The notes: a model not told the origin generated them from the sequence alone. Counted from the stretch's first letter, positions 1-8,391 are shown. The stretch: 64,000 nt of DNA from UBA7803 sp040219935 (GCA_040219935.1 JAVJUA010000010.1:1-64000), one strand, 5' to 3'. Numbers and translations: made by a program.

Positions 1-133
1 TCATCCGACCTTGTTTGCACACTGGGCGTTCGTGTATGGATAACTTGCTGAACGAGAAGAGCCGGATGACGCGAGAGTGTCACGTCCGGTTCTGTGAGAG
101 CCTGGCGGGGCGGTTCCGCTGGGCTACTCGACC
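1..133 (+). mobile_element. Group II intron, 3' end (domains V and VI), partial
   Basis: Positions 59-92 form a 34-nt domain V: GAGCCGGA pairs with TCCGGTTC around the internal GATGAC/GTGTCAC helix and a GCGAGAGT terminal loop. This matches the usual bacterial domain V length and layout. Positions 93 to about 133 can fold as domain VI and end in CTACTCGACC, the usual 3' end of these introns. The reverse transcriptase/maturase ORF would lie upstream, outside the window. The exact splice junction (132 or 133) is a guess. Sequence from about 134 on is the 3' exon, the leader of the TIR-like gene. Confidence 0.85.
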
Positions 134-179
134 TCAATCTCGGCTCGAATCGGATTTCTGCTGAATAGGCCGAATCTTT

Positions 180-1310
180 ATGGAAGCGCATCAAGAACTC
201 TTTAGACTAGCCGACAAGCTAATGAACGTAGCAGAGGCGTCTGACCGGGAAGAGGTTGGGAACCCCCTTAGTGCCCTTTACGACGCTGCGCAGCAGTTGG
301 GACGCTCATTTTCAGGCCCGTGGCAGGGCTATCACTCTCGCGTCTACTATAGAGACTTCGAACCACCACCGCCGGGCGCACACTTCAGTCAAGAGTGGGG
401 GTTGATGCACACGTACGGTTCGAGCTTTGGTTCACGTGGGGATTGGGAAGAGGTTGATCCGGCAGCCGTGGATGCTCGGATCCAGGCGCTTGCCGGTGAC
501 CCGGACCTAGAAGCTGCACGTGAGGCTGCAGAGGAAGCCGCCAATGTCTTCGACTTCTCAAAGGCGGATATCGCCTCAATTCTACAAAGCGAACTCGAAG
601 AGAGAAGTGATGGGTTCCTTGAAGGTTTGAAAGCTCAGGTCGAAAAATTGGAAACCTTGTCGGTGCATGAGGTATTGGAGCGGCTTTCGCCACAGGGTCA
701 GATTATGACTCGTGATGCGGTTGTCCTTGGACAAGGAAAGAAGGTCCCGCCCCAAATGATGCCAATTGGGGAAGTCCGGATGATGCGGCACGTGTTCGCC
801 GTTTGCGTGAGTGCCGCGGATATTGCAAGGAAGGCGGCATCGCACTTGGAACGAAGGCAACATCGGAAACACGCTGAAAATCGGATCGGAACCAACGTGT
901 TCATTGGCCATGGTCGATCAATGGCTTGGCGTGACTTGAAGGATTTCCTGCAAGATCGACTCAAATTGCCGTGGGACGAGTTCAACCGAGTACCGGTAGC
1001 CGGCGTCACAAACATTGCTCGCCTCTCAGAAATGCTAGACGCGGCTGCCGTGGCCTTCTTGGTCTTGACGGCGGAGGATGAGACTGCGGACGGCGCCATG
1101 CACGCAAGAATGAATGTGATTCACGAGGCTGGTCTCTTTCAGGGGCGACTTGGCTTCACGAAAGCCGTTGTGCTTTTGGAGGAAGGCTGCGAGCAATTCA
1201 GCAACATTGAAGGGCTTGGCCAGATTAGGTTCCCGCCGGGGAATATAAGTGCGGCGTTTGAAGAGATTCGTCGAGTTCTCGAACGCGAAGAGTTGTTGAG
1301 TTCCGACTAG
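180..1310 (+). CDS. TIR-like nucleotide-binding protein with uncharacterised N-terminal domain
   Basis: 376 aa. Residues about 237-370 form a TIR-like domain of the predicted nucleotide-binding type (PF10137, seen in Cap12 and Pycsar effectors). It opens with NVFIGHGRS, has a hydrophobic strand AVAFLVLTAEDE, and carries ARMNVIHEAGLFQGRLG, which holds the conserved Glu (about E316) that is catalytic in NAD-cleaving relatives. The first ~230 residues match no family I recognise and may sense or regulate. No membrane segment. The next two genes follow on the same strand at short spacing. Family knowledge points to NAD+ cleavage or nucleotide signalling in anti-phage defence; the specific role here is inferred. 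GC is lower than in the core genes further right. Confidence 0.8.
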   Translation: MEAHQELFRLADKLMNVAEASDREEVGNPLSALYDAAQQLGRSFSGPWQGYHSRVYYRDFEPPPPGAHFSQEWGLMHTYGSSFGSRGDWEEVDPAAVDARIQALAGDPDLEAAREAAEEAANVFDFSKADIASILQSELEERSDGFLEGLKAQVEKLETLSVHEVLERLSPQGQIMTRDAVVLGQGKKVPPQMMPIGEVRMMRHVFAVCVSAADIARKAASHLERRQHRKHAENRIGTNVFIGHGRSMAWRDLKDFLQDRLKLPWDEFNRVPVAGVTNIARLSEMLDAAAVAFLVLTAEDETADGAMHARMNVIHEAGLFQGRLGFTKAVVLLEEGCEQFSNIEGLGQIRFPPGNISAAFEEIRRVLEREELLSSD

Positions 1311-1332
1311 AACGGGATGCAGCTTGCCAGCG

Positions 1333-1899
1333 ATGCTGAAGAAACTATGGAATGACCCAGTTGGCAGCAAGATGATAGCGACGGCCGCAGTCGCTTTGCT
1401 CGCCTTTGTCGCAAGCTATCTCGCGGGGTGGTGGCCGACGATATGGGACGCGATCAAGTCCTTCTTTCTTTGGTTCGGAGAGACTACCCCTACCTACAAC
1501 TGGATTCTTGTGATCGCAGGCTGCCTGATCCTTTTGGTTTGCGTTCTTGCGGTGGCAGCGTTTCGCTCGGACCGCCGGACCATCACCCACACGCTTTACA
1601 CGCAGGACAGCTTCGATGGATTGACCTGGCGGTGGAAGATTGGCGCGGAAGGGTTCGTATGGGACCTGTACGCGTTCTGCCCACGCTGTGACTACCAAGT
1701 CTTTGCCCACAACGCTTCCTCGTACCGCGCGCTGGACGTGATCCAGTATTCGTGCGATTCCTGCGGTTACCGGACCGGGGAGTTCGAAGAGACTGTCGAA
1801 CACCTTGAATCACGTGTGATGCGCTTCAGTCAACAGAAGTTGCGCAACGGCTCGTGGCTGGATGTGGTCAAGTCTCGGTATCCGGATGTCGCCAGCTAG
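1333..1899 (+). CDS. Membrane protein with two TM helices and a zinc-ribbon-like tail
   Basis: 188 aa from ATG 1333; an in-frame TTG at 1324 is an alternative, and neither has a good Shine-Dalgarno. Two hydrophobic segments lie near residues 15-33 and 57-75, followed by a soluble part with CPRC and, about 35 residues later, CDSC. This fits a four-Cys zinc ribbon. It starts about 20 nt after the TIR-like gene on the same strand, so the two are probably co-transcribed. It could anchor or control the TIR effector, or form the membrane component of a defence cassette. No family recognised. Confidence 0.6.
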   Translation: MLKKLWNDPVGSKMIATAAVALLAFVASYLAGWWPTIWDAIKSFFLWFGETTPTYNWILVIAGCLILLVCVLAVAAFRSDRRTITHTLYTQDSFDGLTWRWKIGAEGFVWDLYAFCPRCDYQVFAHNASSYRALDVIQYSCDSCGYRTGEFEETVEHLESRVMRFSQQKLRNGSWLDVVKSRYPDVAS

Positions 1900-2758
1900 A
1901 ACTGTAGTGCCGATTTTCTATGGGCCACACGTGAGCAGAAAAACGAGACGTCGCCAGAAGGAAGCTAGCCGACGGGCGTATCTGCGCTACAGGAATCCCT
2001 GTTGGGCTGTTGAAATCAAGAAGACTAGCCTGGAGAGCAGAAACCTATCGGATCTACTCCAGGGATTGGGCTACAGGATTGTTCCTGGAATCGTCGAAGG
2101 CAACGCGTTCACCGGGCCGTCATTCAGACGCGTGAAATATCACGGCGAGATTTGGGAGCTAGCGAAGGCTGTGCGAGCGGCTCTGAAGGGGCCGGCAGCG
2201 ATCGACCCCGAATTTGAACTTGGCAACGTTATCGACTTCTCCACGCCCACGCCGAGACGTCATGCTTTCTTGGAGGCCCAGTCGGCACGGATAACAATGA
2301 CCGCTGGAACCGTGACGCTTTCAGTGTCGCCACCGGATGGGCTATCAGACGAAGAACGTGCGGCCTGGGAGGCGGAACGCCAAGAACGTGAGTACCAAGC
2401 GAAGCTTCAGTCACAGCAGGCAACGCTTGAACCAGCGTTCAAGGAGCCACGTGCGGTGAAGGTCCTTGAACTGCTGAACCGAGATGAACACACGGGTGAG
2501 TCGCTCTACAAGATGTATGAACTCATGGAAGGCCACCCGTCCAACAGGCGTGCGTTTCAGGCCCAGTTCAACGTTTCTGCTGCAGACTTCAAGCGCTTCG
2601 GGGATGCGGTACACAATCCTGGGGTATCGGGTGATCGGGCAAGGCATGCCTACAATGATCCGCCGAAGTCACCGAACCCGATGACGCTGAAGGAAGCCGA
2701 AGCGTTTGTGAAGAAGCTCGCGACTGACTGGCTTGCGTTTGTTCGCCGTCAGCACTGA
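1862..2758 (+). CDS. Hypothetical protein, third gene of the TIR cassette
   Basis: 298 aa from the first ATG, which overlaps the preceding gene by 38 nt; ATG 1886 or GTG 1932 are possible later starts. The N-terminus is very basic (SRKTRRRQKEASRRAYLRYR), a central part about residues 165-200 is Glu/Arg-rich and likely helical, and the C-terminal ~100 residues are mixed. No motif, signal peptide or membrane segment recognised. The position directly after the membrane protein suggests one transcription unit. Basic residues could mean nucleic-acid binding, but that is only a guess. Confidence 0.55.
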   Translation: MWSSLGIRMSPARTVVPIFYGPHVSRKTRRRQKEASRRAYLRYRNPCWAVEIKKTSLESRNLSDLLQGLGYRIVPGIVEGNAFTGPSFRRVKYHGEIWELAKAVRAALKGPAAIDPEFELGNVIDFSTPTPRRHAFLEAQSARITMTAGTVTLSVSPPDGLSDEERAAWEAERQEREYQAKLQSQQATLEPAFKEPRAVKVLELLNRDEHTGESLYKMYELMEGHPSNRRAFQAQFNVSAADFKRFGDAVHNPGVSGDRARHAYNDPPKSPNPMTLKEAEAFVKKLATDWLAFVRRQH

Positions 2759-3132
2759 CGGGTGCTGCAGTCAGGGCACACGCTGGTCCCCTGGTGCGCC
2801 CGTCCTATCGCCTTCTCATGAGCGAAGGTCTTCCCGCACTCGCGACAGGCCCGAGGTGTGGTCGGAATGATCCGAATGTAGTGTACGTGCGTAGGGACGC
2901 GTTCCGAATCGGGAGGATTCCGCCCGTGTTCGGTCCATGCGTTGAACGCTGTGCAGGACAGCCTGTCGCGGGCACATCGGGTCCGGTTCTGGCATTCATC
3001 ACAGGGAGAGGGGTCCCAGTCGCTTAGCCGCCCGTCCCTGTTGGCTAGGGCGCGTTCGTCCGCGGTGCGGTAGTCAGGATCTAGGATCAGACCACGGTGG
3101 TTGCCTGATGCGAAGGCGCGGACCGTTGGCAT
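2749..3132 (-). CDS. Cysteine-rich zinc-finger-like hypothetical protein
   Basis: 127 aa. Residues about 44-62 read CDECQNRTRCARDRLSC followed by AFNAW, a four-Cys pattern found in small phage and mobile-element proteins. A second set, CRECGKTF...H...CPDC, near residues 95-122 looks like a classical zinc ribbon. Its last 10 nt overlap the end of the convergent upstream cassette. It lies next to a capsid remnant and may belong to the same phage debris. No enzymatic motif. Confidence 0.55.
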   Translation of the reverse strand: MPTVRAFASGNHRGLILDPDYRTADERALANRDGRLSDWDPSPCDECQNRTRCARDRLSCTAFNAWTEHGRNPPDSERVPTHVHYIRIIPTTPRACRECGKTFAHEKAIGRAHQGTSVCPDCSTRQC

Positions 3133-3192
3133 GATTGCACCGACAAGGGCACCAGCGGCAGAACTCCGTTTCTACCGATGGCGTGCCTATGC

Positions 3193-3807
3193 TCAGACGC
3201 TGGAAAGGGCAGCGGCTGCCAGCGACTTCGCGTCGGTGGCCACCTTGTCCCAGTTCGTGCCGGTCGCCAGCGTGCTGTCGTCCGGGTTCACGCCACCGTT
3301 CGCGACGTCGTAGCGGTAGCCCTGCAGGCGCACGGCATATTCATGCTCGCCCTGCAGATCCACCACCCGATTTTCCTTCCCGTGGATCACGTCCAGGTCG
3401 ATGATCGGTTCCGGCTGGTTCTGCATCAGCGTCAGTCCGCCTTCCCGTACACCCAGCGTGTAGTAGGTGATCGGCGACGTGGACGTGTTCCGCGGCGCGG
3501 GGCTGTCGCTCACCAGCACGGGGATGCCCAGCGTGATCGGACTGGCGTTCCGGATGTTGAAGTCCGAATCGTTCGTGATGTTGCTGGCGATCTGTTCTTT
3601 CACCAGATCGAAATACACATTGCTGTGCATGATCCACAGCTTGATCGTGTCCAGCTGGTCACCGTAGACCTTCAGCGCGTTCACCAGTTCGTTCGTGGTG
3701 ACAGAACTGGATGCCGTCATCAGCTGGCTTGCCTGATTGATGGTCGCAGCCACCAGTGCCCGCAGACCGCTGTTCAGCCTGTGGACCTGAACGGCATTGG
3801 CGATCTG
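3193..3807 (-). pseudogene. Phage major capsid protein, C-terminal remnant
   Basis: The open frame encodes about 204 residues and has no proper start: an in-frame TAA lies at 3808-3810 and only an internal GTG at 3753 could initiate. Content such as ATINQASQLMTASSSVTTNELV, KVYGDQLDTIKLWIMHSNVYFDLV and a PVLVSDSP loop is characteristic of tailed-phage major capsid proteins of the ~320-350 aa Gp13-like group, from memory. Only the C-terminal two thirds remains. No portal, terminase or tail genes are near, so this is a stranded prophage fragment. Confidence 0.75.
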
Positions 3808-4086
3808 TTAGCCTAATCCGAAGGAGACCACTTCCGGGGGCGTCCCACGCCCCTGCTTGCGGAAGGCATCCAGCGTTGACCGCACCGGGCCACCGGTCTG
3901 GTGCCACTCTGGCTTGTTGTTCCTTGCTGAAGTTGAGCGAGGAAACCGCCGAGGGGTAGCGGGTGCGGTCCCCCCTAATTGGGCAATTGCGCTGGGTGCG
4001 AGCTTCCCGATCTTTCGCCGCCCGCTTTCGAGTGCGAGCGTGTGGCACCGTTCTGCTGACGCCACGCCTAGGTTCGAGTGACCCAT
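3808..4086 (-). CDS. Short open frame of uncertain reality between TetR gene and capsid remnant
   Basis: 92 codons, in the same frame as the capsid remnant and separated from it only by the TAA at 3808. It begins immediately after the stop of the TetR gene. The predicted protein (rich in Arg, Pro and Thr, ending EVVSFGLG) resembles nothing I know, and there is no clear ribosome binding site. It may be junction sequence left by the event that truncated the capsid gene rather than a gene. Confidence 0.25.
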   Translation of the reverse strand: MGHSNLGVASAERCHTLALESGRRKIGKLAPSAIAQLGGTAPATPRRFPRSTSARNNKPEWHQTGGPVRSTLDAFRKQGRGTPPEVVSFGLG

Positions 4087-4788
4087 CTAGGTGGACGTTG
4101 CTCTGGCCTTACTGCGGCGTCGATTGATCGATTTCGATGGCGTCTGGGCCTTCGAACACGCAGCTCGACACGGTGCGGTCAACATTGCCTCCAAAGTGTC
4201 GAAGAGATTGCCGTGAAAAAACGGCGCGGACCAATGAGAATGGGTTCTCCTGCGTTTTTTCTGGTACGTCCATGCGGAGATCACGTGCTGGACATAGATC
4301 TCAGTGAATGCGAAACGCTGCTCGAGCACAGTCGCAGGAACGTGTGTGATAGACCGTCGAAAATGCGCATAGCAGCGCGCCATGCTATCTCCTACCGCCT
4401 GCTCGTATGTTTTCCAGATTAGTTCACGGTGCGATAGGGTAACTTGGGCGATAAAGCGTATGTATTCGGGGCTCGATTCGTGCAGAACGGATTCGAGAAT
4501 GATGCCGATGATTTCCCGAGTGCCTGGATGGTTGTCCCGCTCTTCTAGCCTGTCGAGGCTCTCGCGGCGCCACTGCTCGCCCTGTTGACCACCCCACGTG
4601 ATGATGGACTTGATCAGGTTTTCTTTGTTCCCGAAGTGGTAGCGGATCGAGTTGACGTTCTTGTGGCCCGCCGCTTTAGCGATGTCTCGAAGCCCGACGC
4701 CATTGACGCCATGCTCGGCGAAGAGTTCCTGGGCTGCAATAAGCAGTCGTTCTCGCGAGGACGGGGTGGCGTCTTGCTTGTTGGGCAT
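4087..4788 (-). CDS. TetR-family transcriptional regulator
   Basis: 233 aa. Residues about 10-58 form the TetR helix-turn-helix: RERLLIAAQELFAEHG, then GLRDIAKAAGHKNVNSIRYHFGNKENLI. The remainder is an all-helical ligand-binding domain, ending in a basic tail. It is transcribed divergently from the tyrosine phosphatase gene, with a 20-bp near-palindrome between them at 4878-4897. This is the usual arrangement for a local repressor, so it probably controls itself, the phosphatase and perhaps the catabolic locus to its right. The inducer is unknown. Confidence 0.9.
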   Translation of the reverse strand: MPNKQDATPSSRERLLIAAQELFAEHGVNGVGLRDIAKAAGHKNVNSIRYHFGNKENLIKSIITWGGQQGEQWRRESLDRLEERDNHPGTREIIGIILESVLHESSPEYIRFIAQVTLSHRELIWKTYEQAVGDSMARCYAHFRRSITHVPATVLEQRFAFTEIYVQHVISAWTYQKKRRRTHSHWSAPFFHGNLFDTLEAMLTAPCRAACSKAQTPSKSINRRRSKARATST

Positions 4789-4877
4789 GGCAGAACTCTC
4801 TACGCAAAGTTGGGGAAGCTAGTCCAGGTTTGGCGGAACCTCAATCGGAGGGCAACGGTGGGTCCAGCACTGTAGTA

Positions 4878-4897
4878 GATTATTCATATGACTAATC
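4878..4897. promoter_or_regulatory. Candidate TetR operator (20-bp near-perfect palindrome)
   Basis: GATTATTCATATGACTAATC matches its own reverse complement at 18 of 20 positions. It lies between the divergent TetR and phosphatase genes, ending 12 bp before the phosphatase start codon. Size and symmetry fit a TetR dimer site. No second copy was noticed upstream of the other genes in the locus. Confidence 0.6.
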
Positions 4898-4909
4898 CAA
4901 AATTCTAGC

Positions 4910-5734
4910 ATGCGTACACGAAAGTCATTCTTGATCCTTCTGGTGCTGGCATTTGGCCTGCCGACGACCGTGGCCTTTGCTGCCGAGGACTTTGTTCTCC
5001 CGCAGCGGATCGAGCTCGAAGGCGCTGTGAACTTTCGCGACATCGGCGGCTACTCGACAGCTGACGGTCGCAAGGTCCGCTACGGCGCCGTGTACCGTTC
5101 TGATCATCTCCACGATCTGACGACGAAGGACTGGAACCAGGTGTTGGGACTTGGGATCGACCTGGTATTCGACCTCAGAACCGATGCTGAACGAAATCAG
5201 TGGCCAACAGCCGCTCGTGACGGTTGGGAGCCGGTCGTTGTCACACGGAACTACGTGATGAGTGGAGATAGAAAAGGCTATGAGGAGCTTGCCTTCGATC
5301 TCGCGCCCAACTACCGGACGATGTTTGATCTGCTTGCCGCGCCAGGCAACGTCGATCCGGCGGTTCTCATCCATTGCACCGCGGGCCAGGACCGGACGGG
5401 ATTCGCGGTCGCGTTTCTGCTAACCGCGCTCGGGGTCGATCGGGAGACAATTCTCGATGATTACAGCTTGTCACAGCATCTGCGTGGCGTGGGCGACCTG
5501 GATCTCGCGCGTCTGGTGGAGATCCGTGAGTTCTATGGCCTGGATGGCGACGTTCAGGACATGGTGGCGCGCAGAACTGATCCGGAGCGCCGGGCCAAAG
5601 CTCGTCGGCGGATGGCCGATGCCCTGGAGGCAATCGCGCATGACTATGGCTCCGTGCTGGCTTACATCAGATCCGAACTGGACGTCAACGACGAAGAACT
5701 GGCTCGCTTGCGCGGTCGGCTGCTACAGGACTGA
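4910..5734 (+). CDS. Secreted tyrosine-protein phosphatase (PF13350 type)
   Basis: 274 aa. The first ~24 residues are a Sec signal peptide (basic MRTRK, hydrophobic core, cleavage after VAFA). The mature protein begins FVLPQRIELEGAVNFRDIGGY, the typical N-terminal signature of this family, and has the P-loop HCTAGQDRTG (Cys near residue 156). It should act in the periplasm or at the surface on phosphotyrosine, phosphoinositide or small phosphate esters. It diverges from the TetR gene across the palindrome and converges, with a 3-nt gap, on the first dikinase gene. No good Shine-Dalgarno; the start was chosen for the signal peptide. Confidence 0.88.
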   Translation: MRTRKSFLILLVLAFGLPTTVAFAAEDFVLPQRIELEGAVNFRDIGGYSTADGRKVRYGAVYRSDHLHDLTTKDWNQVLGLGIDLVFDLRTDAERNQWPTAARDGWEPVVVTRNYVMSGDRKGYEELAFDLAPNYRTMFDLLAAPGNVDPAVLIHCTAGQDRTGFAVAFLLTALGVDRETILDDYSLSQHLRGVGDLDLARLVEIREFYGLDGDVQDMVARRTDPERRAKARRRMADALEAIAHDYGSVLAYIRSELDVNDEELARLRGRLLQD

Positions 5735-5737
5735 GCA

Positions 5738-8233
5738 TCAGGGTTTCTTGATGCTGACGGTGCCCTGGCCGCCGTCGATCGATACCTCTGCACCATCCGG
5801 AATCCGTTGCATGGCGCGATCCACTGCGGTGACGCAGGGCAGACCGTACTCCCGGCACAGCGAAGCCCCGTGTGCGAGTGCTCCACCCGTCTCCAGCACG
5901 AGCCCAGCGATCCGCGGGAACACGGCCGTCCAGCCTGGATCGGTTTGCCGCGTGATCAGGATGTCGTGGTCCTCTAGGACGGACAGCTCGCTCAGGCTCC
6001 GCACGACCCGGGCGCGACCCACGGCAATCCCGGGGCTGGCACCGATTCCGGTCAGCGCCGACGGGTCGGCACCGTGTGCGTCCTCGGCGGCGGGAGTATA
6101 CCCGCGCAAGAACTTCGGTGGTTGCACTGACAGCGTCTCGTTCCACTCCTGACGTCGCCATGTGACTCGGGCGCCTGCCTCGGCCGCGTCTAGCGTGCCG
6201 TCCATGGCACTGCGGATCTCCTCTACCCCGAGGAAAAAGACGTCGTCCGCGGCGGCGAGGATGCCTCGTCTGGCCAGCCGCTGACCCTGGCTGGCATAAA
6301 TTCTGCGCAACGCGTACCAGATTCTGTCGAAATAGAACCGATGGTTGTCGCGTAGCCCCATATAAATCTCATTGTATCGAAACAGCGTGCTCAGCAGCCG
6401 TCGGCGGATGGCCGCTGTGGGCCCGCATATCTGGGACAACAGGTCCTCCTGCAGAGACCTGCGGGCATCGGCCTGCTTGGCGTTCTGCTCGATGGGGCGT
6501 AGGGCGTCGCTGCCCAGGTAGCCCTTGATCAGGTTTAGGAGCAGATCGGGGTCGTCTCCCCAACGGGGGTAGACCAAGTCTTTGTAGGAAGCGCCCCGGT
6601 GCCGGTGCGACCGCCAGAACGGAAGAATCCGGTCGACAAAGGCGGCGAGCGCCGGATGCACGTCGTTGGTGAGGGTTTTCCAGTCGGTCTTCTGTAGGTG
6701 GGCGACAGCCTCAGGGCCGCAGTCACGGGCCAGCTCTGCGAGCTGCCAGACGTGATCGGCTTCCTGGACGGCTTCGCTGCCCACCAGACCCGACGAGACG
6801 CGGGCGTAGAGGTTGGCGCCGTCGCCGAACCATCGATCGAGCAGGCCGGTCAGGAAAAACGTGAGATCGTGGGCGTGATAGGCAACAGCGTACTGGCAGG
6901 GCTGACTGACGCGGATCTGCTCTTGGCGAACGTCTTCCTGATGCTGCAGAAGCTCATCGAGTGTCAATTCATCTAGATCTATCTCGTACCACGCATCGCT
7001 GCGCTCGATCAGCGGAGGCCAGACGTGAGCCAGGTGACGATGGTTGTGCTTGAGCGAGCGCACCTTGCGGTCGCGAAACTCCATGTCGAAATGGCGGCGA
7101 AGGCGGCCCCACCAGCGAAACGGCGCTGTACGCACTTGCTGGCGCATGTCGGAGGGAAAGAATCCGAGAACTCCTGCCAACCGTGCCATGGCGGGGTGGT
7201 ACTCGTACTTCTCCTGTAGGATCTCCACGTCCAGGTAAGCGGCTGCTTTGTAGTACTTGAAGATGACTGGCGAGATAGGCCGTGTGTCGTGATGCCAGCG
7301 CCGCCACGCCGTGAAGGAAGGCGAGAGGTTCTGAACGTTGTAGAACAATGGGCTTATCGGAGAACTCCAGATCTCGTCCGCGTATACCCGCGACCAGAGC
7401 TTGTCCTGGTCCTCGGCGTCTCGCGGGGTATCACGCCAAGGCTCGAGGTGTCGGTTGTAGTACAGGGCACTCAAGGTTGTGATCGGTCGGGACTGCAAGA
7501 GCTGAACAGCCCCCTCAGTTACAGCCCACTCCAGGTCCTGCGGAAAACTCCATGCATCCGCCACCTGTTTCGACAAACGCCATACCTGTTGCAGGATTTC
7601 CGCGGGCAGGCTGCTGGAGGAGTCACCGGCTGCGTGGCTGAGGACCGCACCCGAGGCTCGATCGAGCAGATACTGCTCCGGCGTCGTTGCGCCAGACACA
7701 AGTGCCTCGCCGATGCCGGGGACAGCATTGATGACCATTCTGGTTAGCGCAGGTCTGACCGGGTCCGCGGTGAACGAAACGCCCGCCCATTCGGCAGGTA
7801 CGAAGCGTTGTACAACGAGCGCCATTGCATCCTCACCATCGACGTGATGCGCCGTCCTGTACTCGCTAGCGTACGAGACATGATGTGATGCCCAGCAACG
7901 CCGCACCGCATCAAGCACGGCTTCGAAGCCACGAACGTCAAGCACCGTCTCGTAGAGGCCGGCATGTGATGCTGAGGCCGAATCTTCGCTGATGGCGGAT
8001 GACCGGACCGCGACGGGGGCCGAACCGAGACGCTCGTAGGCGGAAGCGAGTTCGGCGAGGAAGTCTGCCTCGAAATCAGCACCATCCATTGCTCGAAACG
8101 CTTGCGCATCGATTACGAAGTAGTCCGGCACAGGTACGCCGAGCCGCTTTAGTCGGCCAAGAGATGCGCCCTTTCCGCCCACACGCTCGATCTCAAGTGC
8201 GGATTCTTCAGTGGATTCAACGATGTAATGCAA
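5738..8233 (-). CDS. PEP/pyruvate-binding dikinase, rifampin-phosphotransferase-like (copy 1)
   Basis: 831 aa from a TTG start chosen because AGGAGG (8241-8246) sits 7 nt upstream; the longer ATG start at 8314 has no such site and would run into the divergent promoter. Order: ATP-grasp PPDK-N domain (VGGKGASLGRLKRLGVPVPDYFVI, VRSSAISEDSASASHAGLYET, LLQSRPITT near residue 255), a ~430-residue middle domain, and a C-terminal swivelling domain with TGGALAHGASLCREYGLPCV, whose His (about H788) carries the phosphate. Length and layout match rifampin phosphotransferase better than PEP synthase, which has a C-terminal barrel that is missing here. Probably an ATP-dependent phosphotransferase for an organic alcohol or phenol; substrate unknown. 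Paralogue at 14202. Confidence 0.85.
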   Translation of the reverse strand: MHYIVESTEESALEIERVGGKGASLGRLKRLGVPVPDYFVIDAQAFRAMDGADFEADFLAELASAYERLGSAPVAVRSSAISEDSASASHAGLYETVLDVRGFEAVLDAVRRCWASHHVSYASEYRTAHHVDGEDAMALVVQRFVPAEWAGVSFTADPVRPALTRMVINAVPGIGEALVSGATTPEQYLLDRASGAVLSHAAGDSSSSLPAEILQQVWRLSKQVADAWSFPQDLEWAVTEGAVQLLQSRPITTLSALYYNRHLEPWRDTPRDAEDQDKLWSRVYADEIWSSPISPLFYNVQNLSPSFTAWRRWHHDTRPISPVIFKYYKAAAYLDVEILQEKYEYHPAMARLAGVLGFFPSDMRQQVRTAPFRWWGRLRRHFDMEFRDRKVRSLKHNHRHLAHVWPPLIERSDAWYEIDLDELTLDELLQHQEDVRQEQIRVSQPCQYAVAYHAHDLTFFLTGLLDRWFGDGANLYARVSSGLVGSEAVQEADHVWQLAELARDCGPEAVAHLQKTDWKTLTNDVHPALAAFVDRILPFWRSHRHRGASYKDLVYPRWGDDPDLLLNLIKGYLGSDALRPIEQNAKQADARRSLQEDLLSQICGPTAAIRRRLLSTLFRYNEIYMGLRDNHRFYFDRIWYALRRIYASQGQRLARRGILAAADDVFFLGVEEIRSAMDGTLDAAEAGARVTWRRQEWNETLSVQPPKFLRGYTPAAEDAHGADPSALTGIGASPGIAVGRARVVRSLSELSVLEDHDILITRQTDPGWTAVFPRIAGLVLETGGALAHGASLCREYGLPCVTAVDRAMQRIPDGAEVSIDGGQGTVSIKKP

Positions 8234-8301
8234 ACGATCCCCTCCTGATGTGACGTCGATTAGAAGCGGCATCGAGTTCTCGGTCGTCTTGAAATCAACG
8301 G

Positions 8302-8331
8302 TTGCTACTATCAATTATATCAGTGTATAAA
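8302..8331. promoter_or_regulatory. Overlapping divergent promoters between dikinase 1 and the cyclase gene
   Basis: The 158-nt gap between two well-supported starts (8233 leftward, 8392 rightward) is AT-rich in its middle. Rightward: TTGCTA (8302-8307), 18 nt, TATAAA (8326-8331). Leftward: TATAAT on the minus strand at 8314-8319 without a convincing -35. The overlap implies coordinated or competing control. Assigned by eye. Confidence 0.4.
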
Positions 8332-8391
8332 TGCAAGAGAATCGCGCAGGATGACTACGCCAACGCGCGGGCTATCGATAAGGAGCGAATA

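Noticed and set aside
3811..4086. Second group II intron or insertion-sequence end
   Set aside because: No domain V-like hairpin, no GUGYG start in a sensible position and no terminal inverted repeat could be found.
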